DNA of 64,000 nucleotides, from the NCBI GenBank assembly GCA_964017235.1, contig OZ024935.1, positions 9,238,001 through 9,302,000 of the forward strand, read 5' to 3'. This stretch comes from Sabellastarte sp. h YS-2021 (taxonomy: Eukaryota > Annelida > Polychaeta > Sabellida > Sabellidae). The notes under the pieces are model-generated. The model did not search any database, had not been told where the DNA came from, and worked only from the letters and a program-made list of their open reading frames with translations. Below, in pieces: positions 12,144 to 24,449 of the stretch (positions within the stretch are counted from its first letter, which is position 1; every line of letters starts with the position of its first letter). A program made the translations under genes and the position numbers.

Positions 12144-13067
12144 CTACCCAGCAAGATTCAGAACCAAATTCTTCAAGTAGTGAACTCGACTATAGTAGTT
12201 TGGTGGATACAGATAGTGATGATGCGAGTACTCAGACGTTGGTTTGATAGGCTCACAGTAAATGGCCCTAGCACTTCTGCTAACAAAACATCCAATTCTG
12301 GTACCCAGGATCTGATTAATCAAACCATTTTACAGCAATTGACTTTTATTATTTAAAGGTTGAATAAAATAGAGCAAAAACCAGTTGAAAAGACTACGGG
12401 TCATCATAAATCTAAAAGCAGAAGTGCAGGGACCAAACAAAAAAAGTCATGAAGCAATCCCACAGTACACTCACAAGTAATCCCTCTGAAATAATGCATA
12501 CAAATGCCACAGATACACATGCAGTACTCAGTACTGTGTCGATACCCACACTAGACCATTTGAAAGCAAATAATAGTATACAGAAGGTGGTATCAGAACT
12601 TCAGCTTCGAACGCTTTTTCCTGGGCCTCTGCAAAAGCCAGCCATACTGTGCTACTCTGTCGTATGGAGCAGGGAGAGATTAAAAATTTCACTGACACTG
12701 ATAGGGTTAGCCGTGGGCATGCCCAGAGACACACCCTTAATGATCACGATGCAAGCAAGAAGCCAGCAAAACATACCCAGAGTAAAGCTATGGCCTGCCA
12801 GTATTATAACTCGGGTCCATGCTCTCAACAGAACACACACAAAACTCAAGGCGTTCTCTACAGGCACGCATAGGTGGTGGCGTGAGGCAGTCACAGGTGT
12901 TGTGTTTTCAAACGATCCGATTTCAAACCTCATGAATTATGCAACATACTGGTTCATAAGGTTCATCATTGCAATTTTTAACACATACATATAACTATAA
13001 TAATTCCCCATTCACAATTTTGGTTTAATCTGCTTCATATCTGCTGATTTACTTAAATGACCCTGTT

Positions 13068-13299
13068 GGGGCCACAGTGGCAGAGTGGTAACACTCTCGC
13101 CTCCCACCTCTGAGGTTGGGGGTTCGATCCCCGTGACGGCCTTAAGTGGGAAAGCTGGTAGTTGCTTGCCGTTGGTCGGCAGTTTACAGTACACAACCCT
13201 AGCGAACTCTATGTACTGGTTTCCTCCGCCCTTCCAACTACCCGTCGTGATATGACCTGTACAGTGTTGAAAGTGACGTAAAACCCCAAATAAACAAAT
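13068..13299 (+). repeat. tRNA-Gly(CCC)-derived SINE in DIRS copy 3
   Basis: Head with box A (TGGCAGAGTGG) and box B (GGTTCGATCCC), anticodon region CTCGCCTCCCACC, body 'TTGCCGTTGGTCGGCAGTTTACAGTACA', tail AACCCCAAATAAACAAA. A 15-bp imperfect target-site duplication (AAATGACCCTGTTGG against AAATGACACTGATGG) brackets it. Confidence 0.85.
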
Positions 13300-13309
13300 G
13301 ACACTGATG

Positions 13310-13720
13310 GTCTCACTGAATTCTCTCACTCTGGCTAATTTCATCCAAAAACCAAAGTGTACTGTTTTGGGAGGTGGTGTCGGTTTTCTGTGTAGAAAAA
13401 CCGTTTCTCCCAGTATTGTCTCTTCACCGGTTTTTATTTCATTTGAAATTATCATACTTTCTTTCAAGTCCGGCTACAATGGCTTTGTTGCTGCTTGTGT
13501 GTATGTGCTGTGTGTATCGCTCTCCAGGTGCTTGCCCTACTCAGTTTCTGGAAGATTTTCTGGCTTCCTGTCTTCGACTGGTTCCAGATTCATCATTTGT
13601 GGTGACATAAAAGTTCATTTGGATGTTGAGTGTGGTGATAGGTCCAGGTTTAATGACATCCTTCAGTAGTGCGTGACCTCCGTAGAATAAGACAGGGTCT
13701 TACTTCCGAAGTGGCAGTTC
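13310..13720 (+). mobile_element. LINE fragment, apurinic-type endonuclease domain
   Basis: A decayed fragment of a CR1/jockey-type LINE open frame. Readable motifs in order are GGGVGFLCRK, FISFEI, CVYRSPG, then CGDIKVHLD (family form GDFNIHVD) and a following SRFNDILQ. The catalytic Asp of GDxN is kept, while the Asn is replaced by Lys. The coding sense is spread over more than one frame, so at least two frameshifts are present. It is 5' and 3' truncated and sits between the gag and RT parts of DIRS copy 3, next to a SINE. Confidence 0.7.
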
Positions 13721-14703
13721 TTGCTAGTAGTCGTCTGGAATTTAGTAACTCTCTGTTTAGGGGTTTGTCATGTTTCAATCAGCACAAATTGCAAAATATT
13801 CAGATACCCTTGCTGGTATTGTTACAAATGTCCCCTATTTTCTTCTACCACTAACCATGCCTCTGCACTAAAATATCAAACTCATGTTGAGGACTACATT
13901 ACTGAACTTAAACATGAGGTCCTCTATGGCCCTTTTGAAGACATAGATCTTGATATTCATGTTTCTCCTCTAATGACCAGGGAGAAGCAAAACTATCCTC
14001 AACGACGTACAATAGTGGATCTCAGTTGGCCTAAGGGTTCTTCTGTAAATGATGCCATTCATAAATCTAAATATTTAGATTATTATTTTTATTTACAGTA
14101 CCCATCTGTTCATCATATTACTGAAAAAATGAGCAAACTGGTCCTGGGTCATTATTGTACAAGAAAGATATTAGTATGGCATTTAGGCACATTTGCATTG
14201 ACCCAGGTGACATAGATCTACTAGGGTTACATCATAAACATACATATCTGGACTGATCAATGCGGTTCGGATTTGATCTCGGATCTGGAATTTTTGAGAG
14301 GCGTAGCGATGCCATATATTATGATTTATGGTAAATTATGAAACTCCATGGCTATGACAACTTTATGAATTATATAGACAATTTAATATATATATGTATA
14401 TGTTTGCCCTAAAAAAATACACAATTCCTATAAATTTTTGTTGTCTATTTTGCAAGATCTAGGCTTCAGGTAAGTCAGAGTAAGCTCGTAGCACCACACA
14501 CTGAGGTTATTCGCTTAGGTATAGTAACAAATACCATTAAAGTACTATTTTCATTCCTGCTGAAAAATGACAAGAAATTCATAATATGTGTACACAATGT
14601 GCCTCTAAATCTGCCTGCACCAAAAGGCAGTTGCAGTCTTTGCTAGGGTCCTGTACATTACAAAAAGCATAAGACCTGATAAATTCTTCTTAAACAGAAT
14701 GTT

Positions 14704-14920
14704 TGGTAACACTCTCGCCTCCCACCTCTGAGGCCGGGGTTCGATCCCCTTCATGGCCTCAAGTGGGAAAGCTGGTAGTTGCTTGCCGTTGGTCGGCAGT
14801 TTACAGTACACAACCCTAGCGAACTATATGTACTGGTTTCCTCTGCCCTTCCAACTACCCGTCGTGATATGACCTGTACAGTGTTGAAAGCGACGTAACA
14901 CCCGAAATAAATAAATATAT
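14704..14920 (+). repeat. tRNA-Gly(CCC)-derived SINE, slightly 5' truncated
   Basis: Starts inside the tRNA head (TGGTAACACTCTCGCCTCCC), keeps box B (GGTTCGATCCC) and ends with CCCGAAATAAATAAATATAT. A perfect 13-bp target-site duplication, TAAACAGAATGTT, lies at 14691-14703 and 14921-14933. It is inserted in the RT/RNase H stretch of DIRS copy 3. Confidence 0.9.
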
Positions 14921-16400
14921 TAAACAGAATGTTACAGGTTCTTAGGACAGTCATAGTACTTCTTACATTAATTTGTCCAGAGAATTTTATATGGACCTGA
15001 ATTGGTTTAAGCTTTACCTCAAGCAATACAATGGGGTTACTTTCTTTAATCACAAACCAGTTGATTTCCAAGTGTACCTGGAGGCCTCATTGTCAGGTCT
15101 AGGGGGTGTACTTGGCGTATCAGTATATGCACTGCCTCTAGGTACTGAATTCCACCATTTGCATATCACTCAATTAGAAATGCTAAATGTCATTGTAGCC
15201 CTTAAGGTCTGGGCCAAACTTTGGCTAGATAAGAAAGTAAAAATCCATTATGACAACCAAGCTGTAGTAGAAGTACTTACTACTGGCAAGACAAAAGATT
15301 CCTTTCTGGCCACTTGTGCCAGGAATATTTGGCTTATAATTACTGCTTATAATTTTTCACATAGAAATCATTGAGACGATGTGCCGGGTAAACATAATCA
15401 GATAGCCGATCTGATATCTAAATGGGTATTAACTGTTGAAACAGAATCTAAACTCAGACAATGTTTGCCCAATCTTATATGGATTAACACACACATTGAT
15501 TTGACTAACCTCAATCTCTATGCATGATTCAATGCTTCAGATTTGCCTTTGCCTACATCCACCTCAGTCTGTGTCAGATTGGCCTCTGTCTTTAGGTCAG
15601 CCACCAGGAAAGCTTATGATCGGATGGCATTCTTGGTGGCAGCTGGGCTAATATACAGAATTATATGGCAGGTATAAGGTCACAGTTCATAATGTATAAT
15701 CTGGACACTTCACCATTTCAACACCAGCAATTGTAGTACTTTCACAAGTCTATAAAGATCAATAGACCTCTGAAGCCTAAGGCCCACACCGATATAGATA
15801 TCCCCCTGTTGACAGACCTAGTGGCATACTAACTCTTGTTAGTAGCTTATTTTCTTTCTTGGGGTTATCTAACCCCTTCCCTACACAGTAGCTAACTTTG
15901 ACCCCACTAGACAGCTAGGAGATATAATTTTCTCACCTGAAGGGGTCACTCTTCTTATTAAATAGTTCAAAACCCTTCAATCTAGATCTGACATCAGGAC
16001 CATCCCACTTCACTTACTCAAAAATTCACCACTTTGTCCAGCAACTGATTTACATGCACTGCTTACAACACACCAAGGCTCAAGTAATGACCCTGTAGTT
16101 TGTATTTCCAGGTCACATGCATTAGTCCCCTTAAGTGATTCTGTTACCAGAAAATTTTTGAATAGACTGTCAAATACTTTGCATATTGCACCGAAATTGA
16201 CTTTCCATGATTTCAGACGGTCTGGGGCCACCTGGGCCTTCCATCATGGGGTCCCCCTTCAGCAATAATGCATCATGGTACCTGGAAATCTGATGCCATC
16301 TGGTCTTACACACAAAATGTTCCTACCGCTTCTTTCTCTGTTTCCCAGACTTTTCAACAGCACCTACATTCATAGTTTGGCTGTTTTGGTGTTTTTTTTT

Positions 16401-17700
16401 ACCTCCCCTTAACCACTCCATGCATGTTGTCTTACAAATTTTACCTTTCCAGCTCCCATCTTGATCTTGGCTTACAAGGTCATGTGGCTTAACATCCAGG
16501 GTCACCTGTGGTTATCCCCTCACCTGCTGAATGATAGATATTTGCATTCCTGTGTCCTTTCATGTAACTAATTTGTAATATGTTATAGGCTTGGGGGGTC
16601 TTTTTGCTATGTCTCTGCTGTCACCAGTGACCTTGGTTTGTGCGACTGATCAAGGTCAAACCATCACGACACTCTGCAAACTGACAGATTACCATATTAG
16701 TAGCTCTTATAAGTTTTCATCAGTGACCTTGTCATTGTAATCTTTCAAGGTCAGAGATTTATATTAATTTGTAAAGCATCACATGTATGTGCTACCAATG
16801 ATCTGTGTTAATCAATCAAGTATTACTCTCAATGTAAATTATTGTCTTACAACATTTTAGTAGAATTAAATTATGTATTAATCCCATATTCTAGTGTTAT
16901 TTCTTTCCTTGTCCCCAGGGGGAATGATGTATAAACCTTACAAATATATTTAAGGTCACTAGGATTGACACTTGATGGAAAAGATTGCATTGCAAATAGA
17001 TTTAAGATAGGTTTGTAAGTATGTTCCCAAATGCTGGATTTGATGAGGATCGAGAATACTTTATGGTAATAATCAACAGTTTACAACAATCAAGAACACA
17101 TCCCAAGAATTATGGATGGTAACCAAATGTTCCTGTTTAAAAATCTCTAGTCCCAGAAAATTTTCAGAAGCATAAACTTATCAGGAAGGACTATCAGCCA
17201 CAGTGGCTTGATGAGTCTTGTGGTTGTGTTTGATGTCTCAAATTTTATGTGTCGTGTGCTTGTATGAAAAAAGGCCACACGCACAACAAATATTAAATAA
17301 AGACAAATAATGCTGTTGTACTAGCTAATTTGAAGGTATTTTTTGCATTTGATTAACTTCATTTCAGCGCATATTCAGATCCATTGTATCAAACAGAAAA
17401 TTATTCAAGAATAATAACAAATTCGAAAATTATGCCTTTATTAAATCTTACATATTTCCTGAAAAATTGGTTGTTCCTACATTAAAACAGTTTTCAACAA
17501 AATTGCTAACGGCTGTTTGGTTAAGTCTTCTTCTCATTTAAAAAATTGTCAAATTCAGTATCTAGAAATAAGTCAAACAATGACAACAAAAGAGAGAACA
17601 TCCTAAATTTGCACTGTTTAATTTTTTCAAGATTTTAAAACGTGCAAACAGGACTGAAAATGTGGCAAAATATCAGTCTTAATAGATACATTTTATAATG
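16401..17700. other. 3' flank of DIRS copy 3 and AT-rich sequence
   Basis: May include the 3' untranslated end of DIRS copy 3: 'GACCTTG...GATCAAGGTCAAACC'-type words near 16630-16660 recur after the recombinase of copy 5 near 44815-44840. No terminal repeat could be delimited, and nothing else is supported. Confidence 0.3.
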
Positions 17701-17710
17701 CCGGGTTATA

Positions 17711-18160
17711 TTGGGTGTTTTATCAGAAAATTGCAAATGTGTAAAAGGTGTGCTCTTTAGCAGCATTCAAAGCAGGGCAGAAGAACACAGTGGTGAGCCA
17801 CAGCAACTACAGCAACAGACACTGTTACGAAGCTCAAGTGCAACTTCAACATTGGTGACACAGACATTTCAACAGCCACAGCAGCCAGAACCAGCTGCAT
17901 TTGAATACATCTTAACTATCTCAGAAACGTAGATGCCTGCAAGCCATTCAACCAACAGATTGACACATTGCAGCTGTTTTCACCAGGTGACACACCAGCA
18001 CCAGCCATCTCTCCTCCAACCACCACTGCCTTACAGAAAGAACATCTGCAGCCACCAGTCCAGCCTCAGCCTCCTCCACAGTCAGCTAACGCCAAAAGTA
18101 TCCACAGTAGAAGCACTGCCATAGCCTTCAATCAGTTCTTTTCAGGACCACTGCTGTAAA
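17711..18160 (+). pseudogene. Q/P-rich remnant, possibly C-terminus of a Harbinger MADF-type partner
   Basis: Two overlapping frames encode a Q/P/S/T-rich segment (EPQQLQQQTLL, TFQQPQQPEPA, then LQPPVQPQPPPQSAN). It resembles the Q-rich C-terminal tail of the MADF-like protein in the Harbinger element at 60-64 kb (IIEQPQQQQQQVYTV). Orientation also fits: here it faces a minus-strand transposase at 18.7-19.4 kb, and in the 60-64 kb element the two genes are also convergent. No MADF domain is readable, so the assignment rests on composition and context. Confidence 0.35.
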
Positions 18161-18704
18161 CAATTTAAAAGAACTTTTCAGGATCACCCTAATATTCCAA
18201 AAATAATTAATAGCTGCTGTTTAAAAATTCCCAAACAAGAAGCATTACACTGCTCCACACAAAAAAACTTTGCCCCGAAACACAAAAAAAAGACTATTTA
18301 AAAAACAACTATCTTGCAAATTTGCAATGGAATAATTTTTAAAAGTTTTACAATTTTTTGCATTTTTTCATGTCCCATGTCTTTAACAGGGGACTTGTGA
18401 TTTAGTTTGAAAATCCTTTTAAACTTGTTGGAAATGGATTGGATTTTCTGTGTAAATTCTTTGGAAATTGGAGCAACACTGGCTTAAATAAAATTTCTTG
18501 GTATAATTTGGGTAGTCTTGAAAAGCACTACCCCCAGGATTGTTGGTTCGCATATTTCATAACCTGTCCCCCTGACCAGCCAATTCCCTGACATGACTGA
18601 TGTAGTATTTTAGTAGTTCTCCGTGATGTTTGGCCTCCCTTGAAGGATTCCTGTAGTTTTCATTAGGCACATACACTATTTGTTCATTTTGCAGGGCTGC
18701 TACA

Positions 18705-19440
18705 TCATTTACTGGGGTTGGTGTGTTGGTGTGCCCTGTCTACTCTGAACTGGTGTGTCATCAGGATGATGGGCAACCCCACACACATAAGTACAATGTC
18801 TCTGGCAACCTTTGGCCTTTGCTCCATGTTGTCCAGTAGTACCCTGAACCAGCTCACTAAGATTCCAAAGGCGTTTTCCACCATTCTCCTGCCTCTAGAG
18901 GTCCTGTAGTTGGATATTCTTTCTTTCCTTTTCAGTTGTCTTCTGCAGTAGGGATTCACCATCCATGGCATCAAGGCAAAGATGTCATCTGACAAGAAGA
19001 AGTGCAAATATTGCCCTCCCTCTCCCAAATATTCAGGTCCAGGAAGCCACAAGGTGCCGTTTTTGAAATTCTACCTCAAATTACTTCTGTTGAAAATCTG
19101 TGCATCTGAGTACAAACCCTGGACCCAAGGTCTATCCTGATGAATCTGCATTATTCGTCAACCAGGTCAAGGAGAACCAGGGAAAAGAAGCCCTTGTAGT
19201 TGTAATAGTCAATGCCTGGTTTCTTTGGCTTATTCATTGCGATATGCTTTCTTTCTATGGCCCCCTACAGTCTGGAAGACATTCCATGTGGTTTTGAACT
19301 TCACCCACCCCTTCCATTCATTAGGGCTATCAGGGCAACACAAATGTTTATATTTCAGCAAGAACGACTGGGCAGACCTGAGGGACAAATTTGCAGATGG
19401 TGGTGTGGCCAACCAACCGGTGATAGTGCAAGAAGATGTA
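18705..19440 (-). pseudogene. PIF/Harbinger DDE transposase remnant
   Basis: Minus-strand remnant of a HARBI1-like (DDE_Tnp_4) transposase. In order: LCCPDSPNEWKG and KFKTTWN (19260-19400), then [14 protein letters not shown] near 19180, then the C-terminal open part at 18705-19052 with LSDDIFALMPWMVNPY, a basic helix (QLKRKERISNYRTSRGR) and the catalytic-Glu motif ENAFGIL. The first catalytic Asp (normally in a GALDGKH-type motif) is not readable. The copy is split over frames with several stops and is non-functional as it stands. It probably belongs to one element with the Q-rich remnant at 17.7-18.2 kb; no terminal inverted repeats were delimited. Confidence 0.75.
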
Positions 19441-20399
19441 AGTCTTTCTAGTTACCCCATGTCTCAGGGTTATTGGCAGACTTATTGGTGTGGTGGTATA
19501 TGCGTTCTCTGATCAGGTCTAAGGTGGCAGCATGACAAAATTCTGGTATTCTGGGATGGCTCTGTGTACAAGATGGGCAAGGAGATTGGTTCAGCATCCC
19601 TTTTCCTCTCTTTGAATGATCCAGGTCATGACACAGGAGTTTGGTGGCTTTCATCTTCACCTGGGGGCTGGCTGGGGCTGTGGCTGTGGTGGTGGATTTA
19701 GGGCAGGTGTTGGTGCTGGGTTCAGATGTGTCCTTTTTTTGTCTGCCAATCGGGATACAAATAAAAATACTCAAAAAACCCCAAAAGTACCCTAAGTCTA
19801 TGTAGAAAGTTTCTGTGATGTGTAGCTTTGTGGTGACATATGATGTTTTTTGTCAGAGGTGGGTTGTATAAGTGGGTTCTCCCGACTCTGGATCCTGAGG
19901 ATTTAATCAATCAAGTCATGTTGAATCTTGAAAATTCTCCAGTCCCGTCTGTTTGTTAGTATGGCTTGCTATGGCTTGTTGGTTAAGAGTTCATGGCTTA
20001 TTATGGTAGTTTCCAGGTTTGTCTTGAATAAAATGATCACAAACCCAAGTCAAGTTGGGATTTGTATCAAGTAACTGGAATGTGCTACATCTTGCTGGGG
20101 ATATGTAACCAACAATATTGTCAGTTATCATTATGAAGAGCACTGCAGAATCACAATAAAAGTTACTTAAACCATTATATCAACATATTCCATTTTATTA
20201 TCAGAGTTCTTCCTCCCCAAATTTCTTTTTAATCATTATTTCTGCCAATGAGGTATTGGCACCTACCCAGTTATCCATAACACTCTGACCAACAAATTTC
20301 TCCCATTATATACAAGCACATAAAAACTGCTTAAATGACTTTCGAAATTTCATGTTCAGAAAAAAAAATTAAAACTCTGATAAAACTTGATTTATCTTG
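19441..20399. other. Flank of decayed Harbinger copy
   Basis: A minus-strand open frame at 19448-19774 is P/T/S-rich and may be upstream sequence of the transposase copy, but no motif was recognised. GGCTTG(T)-type words near 19950-20000 resemble the subterminal repeats of the Harbinger elements at 23 and 51 kb. No gene is supported. Confidence 0.3.
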
Positions 20400-20871
20400 A
20401 TAGGTTCCAAAAACAACCGTAAACAACTCCTTCCACACTTCCCAATCAATATTCTTGGTAATTAGGTCTCACCAGCACAATACAGATCTCCACAGAATTT
20501 GTCCCCTTCTCAGCCTTAAAACATCAGTTCTTTTAGTGAAAGCTTCAGTTAGCAGTGGCCTGGACTGTTGCAGTCCCCCGTTTGTGTCACTCACTGATTT
20601 TGAGTTAAGAAGATTGCAGTGGGTTAAAAATCTACACCCCAGCCAACCAGCTTACCTAAGTGAATTAATTCACCCCAACACTTCTTCCAAAAATGCAAGA
20701 AACATCAGCCCGAAACACTTTTTTAGTTCTTTCAGTCACCATGCCCCAGTTCTTTGGAACTCTTCTCCCTTTCAAATAAGAAACAATCTCTCTGCAACAT
20801 CCTTTAGAAAGCACCTCACAACTTACCTGTTTAACTCCAGTTTTCCCACCTTGTCTCCTTGCTTTTGATAA
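20400..20871 (+). mobile_element. LINE fragment, C-terminal end of reverse transcriptase ORF
   Basis: The plus-strand frame 20455-20868 contains the post-RT signature of CR1/L2-type LINEs: SSGLDCCSPPFVSLTDFELRRLQ (family form SRLDYCNSLL...LQRVQN) in its first half, and APVLWNSSPFQIR plus SFRKHLTTYLF near the stop (family form WNSLP...FKK.LKTHLF). The stretch normally between these two blocks is shortened, so there is an internal deletion. 5' truncated. Confidence 0.75.
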
Positions 20872-20965
20872 CACCCATAAATCCGGAGACTAATGAATTT
20901 ATCACTAAAAGCACATTAAGTTGATGGGAAGATATTGAGCCTGCAAAGCAGCAGATTAGATTAGA

Positions 20966-21185
20966 CTAGATTAGCTCACTTCTCACATTATCATGGGTTG
21001 TTACTCTTGCAGAGTGCAGTGTCAGCATTGTATTGGTAACCATTCTAGCAAGAATATTTTGAAAACATTGCAGCTTAGCAAAAGCCACAGCACAGGGACT
21101 CCTGAACAATGAATTATTGTAATCAGGTCCACCACCAACCAAAGCATTCACAGCCATAAGATCAGCATGACGTGTGAGATAAATC
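20966..21185 (-). mobile_element. LINE fragment, RT ORF region on minus strand
   Basis: The minus-strand frame reads VNALVGGGPDYNNSLF, then AKLQCFQNILARMVTNT. This matches the SRLDYCNSLL...LQRVQNAAARLVTNT block of CR1/L2-type LINEs. It stops at the left inverted repeat of the fold-back element starting at 21186. The RT fragment at 27541-27789 has the same strand and lies further upstream in a LINE reading frame, so both may derive from one LINE separated by the 6.3 kb of inserted elements, with some LINE sequence lost between. Confidence 0.65.
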
Positions 21186-22156
21186 AAGGTACATACCGTT
21201 CACTAGTTTACCCATTTATATACATAGAAACAGAAAACGGTAAAGTACCCACTTCCGTTTTACTGTTTTACTGTTTTGAAACAGTTAAAGGGTTAGATAC
21301 TTAATTCTATTTTCTGGCAAGTCAATGAGAAATGTGTAAAGCACCTTTTAACAGTTTACATTCTGTATTAAAGCATAATGAATATATGGCCTTTTACTTT
21401 TTAATGTAATACCTTTTAACTCTTTTACTATTTTTACTCCATTTTGTCTTTTGGAGGGAGGGGGACAGGGAGGGCAGCCACGTGCTGGTGAGAAGTGATA
21501 CTTGTGGTTTGCTTCAAAAGCCTATGATGTCACTAATCTTAGTGATGTCACAACACATTGTGCATTATATATTCCATGGAGATTTTGTATGAATGAGGAA
21601 TCTCAGTAATTATTTATGAATTTTCAGTGTAATTTTATCTTGCCATTACTGATGTAAATTGTTCATTAAAAAGATAAATTATTTTACACAAAATATGGCA
21701 GCAATTTTGCATAGTAATTATGACATACACACTTATAATAAAGGAGATACAGGACACTTTAAAAACCTTTTTATCAGTATTTATGTTCCTGAGCTCCACA
21801 AATCGGCCATTTGCCAAATCAGTCCTTAGCAAATTGGCCCTTGCAAACTCGTCCCCCAATTAAAAACAAAAAATTATATTTAATGCAATAAGAATAATTT
21901 TATGGTGCTTAATCTCCATCACAGGGCAGATTCTAAAGCTAACATTTCTTTATAAATAGTACACCAGATAAGCATGTATCAAGTAAGCATATCTTAATTC
22001 TAACATTAGATATGTTAAATAAATTTAAGCGACACAATAAGTAACAGAAGCCAGGTTGTCAGACTGTGATATTTGACCACCAAGATTACACCAGATAATC
22101 AAGGAGGAAATTGATGTTTTGATACCACAAGCCAAATTATAGTGAAAATCAATAGG

Positions 22157-22254
22157 AGTAAGCAATTACCAACTTTCCCACATGTGGTCTGGGGTTTGAA
22201 CCATAGACCTCAGAGTTGGAAGGAGAGTGTTACCAATGCGCCACTGTGGCCCCT
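22157..22254 (-). repeat. tRNA-Gly-type SINE fragment
   Basis: Only the tRNA-head half remains, on the minus strand: GGGGCCACAGTGGCGCATTGG and a degraded box B (GGTTCAAACCCC). Truncated and old. Confidence 0.6.
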
Positions 22255-22529
22255 GAGACTTGCAGAAATGGAACAGACCTCTTAGCTCCAGTATCCACAT
22301 ATCGGTGATAGGATCTGTCTGGAGTTCCTCCTGACCTCTGTAATTTTACTTAATGGTGTAACGATAGGTTCGCCTGACAAATCTGTCCTGGAAGTCAGGA
22401 AGTAAAATATACTATTAAAAATATCTACATTCTCAGAATTCTGTATATTCTGTCATTTATGAAGTTAAGTTTCCTTACAGTTAATAAATTAAATAATTTT
22501 TAATACCAAATAAAATTTCTCAGTACCCA

Positions 22530-22695
22530 TTCTGAACAAGAACTTGGGGGTCATGTGACACAGTGCTGACTCTGAGATTAGAGTTTAAATCCCGGCTGTA
22601 CCTTGTATGTACTGGTTTCCTATGTGCTTCCAACTACCCCTCACAATATAAACAATAATGTACTGTGTATGATGTAAAGCACAAAAAAATAAATG
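22530..22695 (+). repeat. Degraded tRNA-Gly-type SINE
   Basis: Order of SINE landmarks on the plus strand: GGGGGTCATGTGACACAGTG, then ATGTACTGGTTTCCT, CTTCCAACTACCC, and an A-rich end. It is strongly diverged and part of the body is missing. Confidence 0.5.
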
Positions 22696-23689
22696 TACAG
22701 AAGACTCCTCTTTAAAAATTACCAGAATAAATTATTCTATGAAAATACTTATTTCAAAGGTTTAGTTGAATATAAACCCTACTTGAAATTGTATTAATGA
22801 ATCTTAAATTAACAAATGACTACAAAAATTTATTGTTGGTGTCTGGCCCCGGGTCTATGCACAACCATTTACCAAAGTGAATTGAATCTGTCAAGTTGCT
22901 CTTGTCGGACCTTTGAATGGGTAACCTTAAAGTCATTTGTGAGTCATTATTGCTCAGATTTTAAGGACACCGACAGTATACAGTTAGAACAACAACCATG
23001 TATCAATTAAAACTGAAATTTGCCAAGTATTTTTTTATAATTGGCCCTGAAAGTGGTTACCTTATGGTGTGTTTCCACTGGAACCAACCCTGTAACTGAC
23101 CCTACGACTCTATGGTCGGTTGCAAAAAGTTTTAGGGTCGTAGAAAAAAAGGCGTGAAAATGCTGGGTCGATTATGAGTCCCTGATAGGATGGTACACTT
23201 AAAGACAGGACGTAATGACCTTCCCCACAAGACGCAGGGTCGGGGACGTTTATTGCACAGCCAGTCACTGTAGTACTACGACAAGCTCTAAACTCCTAAC
23301 AGACAAGCCGTAGCAGGTCCCGACTAGCCGTACTGACAAACAGACAGGCCTGGAGAAACATACAGAACTCCACGACCAGACGTGCAGTCGGTATTGCAAG
23401 TCGAGTTTTTGATGAATTTTGGGGAAAAAAGAGGATCAAGTGTCGAACAATAAACAATTCTTAAACTAGGTCACTAATAAATATTTGGATCCCATCGCGT
23501 GGCCTAAAAGTTCAAATATATTTTTTTGTTATTTTAATTATACATTTCAGTTTTTGCTTTAATAGTATATGAAATAAAATCAATGTATGTCTGCTTCAGA
23601 TTATGAAGGAAAAATCCATTTAAAATACGAAATTTTAATTTCAAATGTTATATCCTGTACAAACAAGCAGAGAGAGATGTGCTTCTAAC

Positions 23690-24185
23690 AATCTCTCACG
23701 TGACAGTGAAAACCTGCTGCTTGTTCCTGCCTTTTATACTCCAATTTCGAGCTTCTGGGAAGGACCCCTTTAAAATTCCGTCCCTCTGAGCAATTTTCCT
23801 ACACATTTATAGCAAATAATTTCGAGCTTCTGAGAAAGCACATTTTTCTGGACGTGAAGGTAAACACACTGTAGTTCTGGTCATGTGATGGGATCCAAAT
23901 ATTTACTAGTAACCTAGTTTTAGATTTGTTGATTGGTCAGCACTTGATCCCTCTTTTTCCCAGAAATTGCTTATGAGTTTTACATTAAAAATAAATATCT
24001 TGTGATTGGATCCAAATAATTATACTTTTTAAAATTGCTCTGGTGAAGTAGGCTGAGAATTAGATTACTATGTCACCTAATAAAAAATATATGTGGAGCT
24101 TTTCTGTAAACTTATAAATGATAATTACTTACTGGAAATGGACTGCAAATGAGCAGTACTTCAGTTGCAATACTGTGGGGTGAGA
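23690..24185 (+). repeat. Internal direct repeat, first copy (Harbinger A)
   Basis: Contains CCTTTTATACTCCAATTTC, GTGATGGGATCCAAATATTTAC, TTGATTGGTC and ATGGACTGCAAATGA in the same order as the copy at 24450-24905. A short inverted piece of the same module lies at about 23420-23500. Confidence 0.75.
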
Positions 24186-24449
24186 AAAATGACAAAAAAA
24201 ACAACAAAAAATGAGACTGAGAAGATGGACAAGAGAGAATGACTAGTAAAAAATATGTAGAAAGAGAGGACTAGTGTTGAAATTTGGTTGAACAGTGCTG
24301 TAGTTTTTTTAAAAAAAGTGTGTGCTGACATTAAGCAGAGGTCTATTGAAAGCAAAACTAACAGGTCTGAAAGAGTTCTGAGAAGAAGTAGCTGTGAAGA
24401 CAATAGAAGTCAGCTAGAGCTCTTAACCTTCAGAGATCTGTTCATACGT

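Larger units (their letters stand above)
11816..16400 (+). mobile_element. DIRS-like retrotransposon, copy 3, all domains present as remnants
   Basis: Fossil copy with the complete domain order. Gag is about 11816-12980 (zinc cluster start CQYYNSGPCS near 12790). RT is about 13850-14600 (SPLMTREK, then RRTIVDLSWPKG). RNase H is about 14970-15440 (IHYDNQAVVEVL, then ATCARNIW). The tyrosine recombinase is about 15540-16300, with a C-terminal FHDFRRSGATWAFHHG-type block that holds the H-x-x-R part of the active site. No adenine-methyltransferase domain is visible between RNase H and recombinase. It is broken in many places and hosts four later insertions: a MITE, two SINEs and a LINE fragment. 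It is therefore older than those elements. Confidence 0.8.

Noticed and set aside
13068-13140. Possible functional tRNA-Gly gene (boxes A and B intact)
   Set aside because: Same head occurs in many copies fused to a common body and flanked by target-site duplications; it is the SINE head, and the acceptor stem does not close as in a tRNA.
21785-22400. Recurrent CAAATCNGTCC words as a repeat array
   Set aside because: Spacing is irregular and copies are too few to separate from chance or SINE debris.
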